A DNA stretch of 40,800 bases from contig NZ_JRKO01000020.1 in the NCBI RefSeq assembly GCF_000763885.1, forward strand, positions 48,602 to 89,401, in the 5' to 3' direction. Under the pieces are notes generated by a model. The model did no database searches. It was given only the letters and a program-made list of their open reading frames with translations, and was not told the DNA's origin. The stretch's first letter is position 1. The number at the start of each line of letters is the position of its first letter. This DNA is from Paracoccus versutus. Lineage in GTDB: Bacteria; Pseudomonadota; Alphaproteobacteria; Rhodobacterales; Rhodobacteraceae. The translations under genes were made by a program, and so were the position numbers. Positions 40,707 to 40,800 of this stretch are shown in pieces.

Positions 40707-40800
40707 GCCTTTTTCCCTTTCTGCGCGGCGGGTCTAGCGGCAGCGTGCAAAGCTTTCGTGACGGCGGAACGCGGCGATGGGCCGGGGGCGGGGGTGGGGG

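Noticed and set aside
1..40800. CRISPR arrays, tRNA or rRNA genes, complete transposases
   Set aside because: No regularly spaced repeats, cloverleaf patterns, rRNA landmarks or transposase-like frames were seen on either strand.

Overview
The window looks like a chromosomal or large-plasmid catabolic island from a high-GC alphaproteobacterium, most likely a Rhodobacteraceae member close to Paracoccus. This is an inference from the strong G/C third-position bias, the dense operons with ATGA-type overlaps, and the large number of HAAT, TRAP and Fe-type ABC transporters. No tRNA, rRNA or CRISPR array was seen. Nearly every long reading frame opposite a gene is a GC-bias shadow and is left out.

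Layout. (a) 1-6590: a 3'-truncated HpaB-type flavin monooxygenase and a branched-chain-type substrate-binding protein on the minus strand diverge from a livHMGF set. (b) 6927-12729: a second complete HAAT transporter (binding protein, G, F, H, M) runs into a hydroxyquinol 1,2-dioxygenase and a small Pro-1 tautomerase-like protein. (c) 12734-16666: a LysR regulator diverges from maleylacetate reductase and a TfdB-like phenol hydroxylase. (d) 16924-19589: an exported arylsulfatase with the C-x-P-x-R motif and its formylglycine-generating enzyme. (e) 19606-19772: a 167-bp element with 19-bp inverted ends (MITE or IS remnant). (f) 19794-23914: pcaIJF on the minus strand, a divergent IclR-type PcaR and a TetR regulator. 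(g) 24190-25830: an MhpA-type monooxygenase, followed by a possible fragment of a second dioxygenase gene, a terminator hairpin and paired palindromes. (h) 26172-34253: a tightly coupled operon of fused TRAP permease, TRAP binding protein, IclR regulator, SCP2-type thiolase, acyl-CoA ligase, tandem-PPC (DUF296) protein and SDR. (i) 34314-40706, minus strand: an Fe/phosphonate-type ABC operon that also encodes a beta-CASP-like metallo-hydrolase and a histidine phosphatase, with an unrecognised lower-GC gene at its end.

How the genes fit together. Regions a-g give a near-complete route: uptake by HAAT transporters; desulfation of an aryl sulfate in the periplasm; ring hydroxylation by one or more of three unrelated flavin monooxygenases to hydroxyquinol; intradiol cleavage to maleylacetate; reduction to 3-oxoadipate; CoA transfer by PcaIJ; and thiolysis by PcaF to succinyl-CoA and acetyl-CoA. 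The dioxygenase, reductase and PcaIJF steps follow from strong family motifs. The starting aromatic and the role of the sulfatase are inference.

The two least explained parts are the TRAP/ligase/thiolase/tandem-PPC/SDR operon and the ABC/beta-CASP/phosphatase operon. Each combines uptake with chemistry in an order I do not recognise as a described pathway.
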